Assembly: GCA_029891385.1 (NCBI GenBank)
Contig: CM057230.1
Span: 34,737,402-34,801,401 of the forward strand
DNA length: 64,000 bases
DNA from: Erythroxylum novogranatense
Lineage: Eukaryota; Streptophyta; Magnoliopsida; Malpighiales; Erythroxylaceae
Direction of reading: 5' to 3'
Shown here: piece by piece, positions 60,133-64,000 of the stretch
How positions within the stretch are numbered: position 1 is the stretch's first letter
How the letters are laid out: every line of letters starts with the position of its first letter
The notes under the pieces: model-generated
Told to the model about the DNA's origin: nothing
What the model saw: the letters and a program-made list of their open reading frames with translations, nothing else
Databases searched by the model: none
Translations under genes and position numbers: made by a program

Positions 60133-61445
60133 TAACCATACCCCTATTAAGATAGTGAAAATGTTTCAGAAACTAGCTAGTGTCTATACTTTTCGGTTTA
60201 ACATTTATCTAGCTTATGATCCTAATTTCCTTACAGCTTGTAGAATAAGTTATCAACTACTGATTCAATCGTGCAAACAAAGAATAAGTTATCAACCATT
60301 CAGTAATAACTAGCATTGTCTCCCTCATATCCTTCACTTTTAGGACTTAAGTAGAGTTTATGACTTAAGAGATATTCACTTTGACAATGTTTCCTCATAT
60401 CCCTCTAAGTTGATTAAGTATTTATTGAATCTAATAGGTTATGAATATCAATAGGGCAGTGATTAGAACATAGGTTATTACTAAAGTTTGCAATGATTAT
60501 TGAAGGGAATTCAATAATCTAAAACGAATTAGTAAGGGAATTCAATTTCTTTAATGCATTATTATTATTAATTAGTAAAAAAGTACAACCTTAATCTTTT
60601 CACAAAGATCAAAATCACTATCAACTTAGCTTTCTCACCAAAACTTAAAGAAGAAAATATTGAATTCATCTACTATACCAGACAAAAAGACCTCTTTAAC
60701 AAATGACAAACGTATTATCTATTTTCCAACATTCTAAAATTTGTTGTCAAATTGTTAAGAAAATTAATAACTTATCATTACGTCCTCCATTTACTGCCTT
60801 TTACAATTTGTACTTACTGATAAGTTTTGAAATGGAATGAAGAGAGTGTTAATTGACCAATTCAAAATATCAGTTACTATGTAGAACACTTAACAAGAAG
60901 GCTAACAAAAATCTCTGCTCATAATCCTGCTTTATTAATGTCATTTATTTCCAAGACATGGTTTAACAACTCACAGCAATCAACATGCTTCACATTTTCT
61001 GCGCAAACTAACAATAACATAAAAAAATTTAACACTGCAGCAATCATCTGACCATTCCATTGCATGACTTACCTGATATGCTATCCTTTTCAAATGCTTT
61101 TGTAGTTATCACTTGATCCAACTGAACAAAAATTAAACAAGCATCAGTCATTTCCTATCGATGAGGACAGACGTTAGAAAATTTAGATACAATCCACTCC
61201 AGAAGCACCATTATTATCATAGTATAATGGGAAGAGAAAAATCCAAATTTGTAAAACAATAATAAATATAGCATTGTCGAAATTAAAACCCACAAGTGAT
61301 TAAGTTTAAGAAAGAGCATCGTGTTCATGTAATCTTCAAAACCACGTAAAATACAGTAGTGAAGAAAGATTAATACGAGAACTATGACACATCAAACAGA
61401 AAGGAAAGAAATTTCAGATATGAGAATCTCCCAATCAAAGCCGTC
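60133..61445. other. Harbinger interior, no gene seen
   Basis: This is AT-rich DNA without recognisable frames. Confidence 0.4.
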
Positions 61446-61720
61446 TCAGGAAAAAGAAGACAGAAGAAATAAGGAACTTCGGATCTGAGAATCTCCCCAT
61501 GTCATAGATCTAAAAGAAGACCCACCGAACAAAGACAAAACAAAAAACAAGACGGCGCACTTCGGATCTGATGAGAATGTCCCCATCGAACCCCCATAGA
61601 TCCAGAATGAGAAGAGACGAGAGGGAGGAGCGTTGGGAGAAGAACTAAAGCTGGGAGAATAACAGAAGAACAAATGAAAAGAGAGGAAACTAACCTCAGA
61701 GGCCACGAAGCACAGATCAT
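61446..61720 (-). promoter_or_regulatory. Possible 5' leader of the Harbinger transposase unit
   Basis: The minus strand is C/T-rich like a plant 5' UTR and sits just inside the right end, upstream of the transposase. Two overlapping short frames have no recognised domain. Confidence 0.3.
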
Positions 61721-62003
61721 TGCGAGGAGCGTTGGAGAAGACGGTGGTGAAGCATTTTGGGAGAAACGTTGTTGAGGACGGTGATAGGTTTCAACGTTAT
61801 AAAATGGGGGTAACTACGTAATTGTCTATTTCCGTCCCGGGATAATTAAATTTGTACCATAGTCTGTGGAGGTACACAAAATCACCGTCTCCATTTTCCT
61901 AAGACGGGGACAAAATGGTCGAGACATCAAACCAAACACCTCAGAGACGGAAATTTTGTGTCTCCGTCCACTGTCCCTACCCATGAGGACTGCAACCAAA
62001 CAT

Positions 62004-62879
62004 AATGTATGAGTACACTAAACTAGGACCACAAACACATTTATGTTGTTTTTTAGATATGACATAGAACACAAAAGCTATAGGTATTGGGATCCTTTGT
62101 CTCATTGAATTTGTATCTCTCAAAATGTAACCTTTTTGAAGCATAAAATGATTTTACACTTTCCAAATTTCGAGGCATTGAACCTTCTCAACAATTCTTC
62201 TCTAATCGTACTATATCCTCGTTTCCTAACATTTCTCTTTTAAGTACATCTCATAACTCTATCAACTCAACATGACTAACATCCAATCCTATAATGCCTC
62301 CTTCTGTTGTAGATCCTTTAATTCCATAAAACATTTCCCATCCGTCTACTTCTTCATCAGAGCCCACTGATCAATAACTCTCACACCATACCATTTAAGT
62401 AAGTATGATATATTATCATGCTTATTCCGTTATTATCTCTTTCTATGTGAACTTTAAACTTATTGCTAGACAAGTTCTAACCCTTTAAAGGTATAAAGTA
62501 ATTCTGGAAGAACTACAAGCACTTTCGAACATTAATACTCAGGACTTGGTGGACTTACCCTAGATAAGTCTGTTGTTGGCTATAAATAAGTCTATAAAAT
62601 CAAGCTTTGTATTAATGGATCAGTTGATAGATACAAAGTCAAATTGGTTACTAAAGGATTTACTATTGGATCCCATTTTCGGAACCCAACCTCAGAACCA
62701 TAAATCGAAAAACAAAGTGGCGAAAACGAAAGAACGGATCATAAAGCGAAGGAATCGAAAGCGCGTGCGGAACCAAAACAATCGAAAGACTGCAATCAAA
62801 CTTAAGGTCAAATTTCGACATCCGAAAACGCATACTTTAGAAGAAAACAAACAAACATTCAGCGTTGGAAAACTATAAA
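62004..62879. other. Spacer, no gene seen
   Basis: The Lys/Arg-rich frame at 62573-62878 has no family resemblance and probably is not a gene. TDKSVVGYK-like text near 62560 hints at a decayed copia reverse transcriptase linker, but this is weak. Confidence 0.35.
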
Positions 62880-64000
62880 GACATTTGGTATAAACCAATT
62901 TGAATCGGTATAAATTTTTTTCTTCATTCAAAACAAATCAATTTCCATTTAGAATTCATCAATTACATAACCTCAATTCATTTGATTCTTCACATTCATA
63001 CATATCCCATAATTCATCTTTTAACAAATTCTTATTTTTCTTTTCCATAAAATCTCAAATATACAAAACTAAATACCGTCAATTCTTAAACAATTAGCAC
63101 TTCTATATTTCAAAACAATCATCGGACCTCCCGTCTGAAATCCAAACACAATCAAACACATACATACCCATAACACTTCAATAATTTGAATTAATCATCA
63201 AAATCATCGAACCTCCTGTCCGGAATCCCAACGAAATCGAACATAATCATATACATATAGAACTTCAATAGCCAAGTCACATTCACATTCATCTCATCTC
63301 ATCCATATACCATTCACATACCATATCTATACACAAATTTATATCCCAATTCCATACGCAAATCCATAATTCATTTACATTCCAAAATAAATGCATTACA
63401 AACTTTAATGGCATTTTCAAGCCACAATACAACATTAATCGCAAAATCCAAATACAAAGATACAAAAATCCCCTCAATACTCAACATAAGCCTAAGCTCT
63501 TATTTTTACAAAAATCTAACTTCAAATACATCATATACATAAACACATGGATATCTTGACTTTCTTTTATCCAATCTCCTTCTCGATACCTGGAGATGGG
63601 AATGAAAGGGGGGGGTGAGCTTTACAGCCTGTGGATAATATGTTTATAACCAAAAAATAAGCAAAAATCATTTTTCAAAATTTTGGCCATTTTATAGAAA
63701 TTTCACAGTAGAAATTTGTCAAATGTTTATTTCTCAAACCTCTCAACTTTTCAAATCATTCATGATCATTTTTAAAATCATGTATGCAGCACACTTATAA
63801 ACAAAACAAAGCACGTAATTCACATCAGAATGGTTTGGGTCGGTCCAGAAAATAGAACATACTACACATTCCCGCATAGCGGTCTTGTGTAGCCGTGAAC
63901 TTATGGGAGTCCTTAACGAAGCTCCAATGCCACTAACGGGCAGGCGGACGAAGCCTTTTTGACAAGTGCACTTGACAACTTATGGGACCTAACCAAACCC
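62880..64000 (-). repeat. LTR-like repeat, same family as 1-5522
   Basis: GGCATTTTCAAGCC near 63411 with the following 150 bases resembles 68-220 and 3078-3240. GATGGGAATGAAAGGGG followed by GGTGAGCTTTAC near 63594 matches 227-250. It runs off the right edge of the window. Confidence 0.5.

Larger units (their letters stand above)
54836..62003 (-). mobile_element. PIF/Harbinger DNA transposon with both gene types
   Basis: The left end has TGTTTGGTTGTTGCC at about 54838 and again TGTTTGGTTGTGGTGGACGG at about 54915. The right end's reverse complement begins TGTTTGGTTGCAGTCC and continues with GTGGACGGAGACACAAAATT. Both ends thus share TGTTTGGTTG and GTGGACGGA-A-A-AAAATT, then TGTTTGGTTT-GATG. 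Inside are a DDE transposase remnant and a Myb/SANT-like gene, the usual pair for this superfamily. I could not fix the boundary to the base or find a clean 3-bp target duplication. Confidence 0.75.

Noticed and set aside
62573..62878. Lys/Arg-rich 101-codon frame
   Set aside because: It has no recognised domain; composition follows local A-rich DNA, and it sits among decayed repeats.

Overview
This is a transposon-rich stretch of a flowering-plant nuclear genome. The evidence is spliced genes with GT-AG introns, AT-rich intergenic DNA, and plant-specific families: a UGT74-type glucosyltransferase, a DEAD-box helicase of the RH22 type, and Ty1/copia, Ty3/gypsy chromovirus, CACTA, PIF/Harbinger, hAT and Mutator-like elements. 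A eudicot is likely; I cannot name the species. Only two host genes look potentially functional: the RH22-type helicase (+, 17774-21687) and the UGT74-type glucosyltransferase (-, 30104-28447). They are convergent. Nearly everything else is mobile DNA or its debris.

Layout. 1-5522: minus-oriented, diverged LTR-like repeats carrying tandem arrays with TGACGTCA palindromes. 6810-15839: a Mutator-type, Pack-MULE-like element with about 150-bp inverted ends and a 9-bp near-identical flanking repeat. It holds exon-sized pieces of at least four unrelated host genes (a KONJAC/GMPP-like first exon, two pieces of DAP3/mS29, the listerin RING end and an AIRP2-like first exon) plus three unidentified exon-like pieces. 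A tRNA-type SINE inside it was later split by a 2.7-kb solo LTR with a perfect 5-bp target duplication. 16183-16352: tail of a LINE. 16467-17436: a Tourist-like MITE with TTA target duplication, swollen by a roughly 660-bp (TTA)n tract, 337 bp upstream of RH22.

17774-27500: RH22, eight exons. Its last coding exon is interrupted by a complete 5.8-kb Ty3/gypsy chromovirus (21655-27465, target duplication GAGAT). The insertion replaces the last nine native codons with ten LTR codons and a stop; the displaced native end survives at 27466-27500. 28447-30104: the two-exon UGT, with a cluster of TGACG motifs upstream. 30105-36952: AT-rich DNA with a decayed hAT transposase and a MITE-like unit. 36956-46291: a complete-ended CACTA element (CACTACAAGAAAA ends, target duplication ATG, subterminal CCGACGGAA arrays, decayed TNP2- and TNPA-type genes). 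46655-51847: a full-length but coding-defective Ty1/copia element (target duplication ATTAA) with an array of GTGGGCCCCAC units in its leader. 52764-54560: a second, older copia relic on the plus strand. 54836-62003: a PIF/Harbinger element with its DDE transposase and Myb/SANT-like gene, plus an embedded LINE fragment. 62880-64000: another copy of the LTR-like repeat family seen at the left end.

The two most notable points are the multi-gene capture element at 6810-15839 and the exon insertion that gives RH22 a transposon-derived carboxyl end. All identifications rest on reading motifs by eye; no search or alignment was run.
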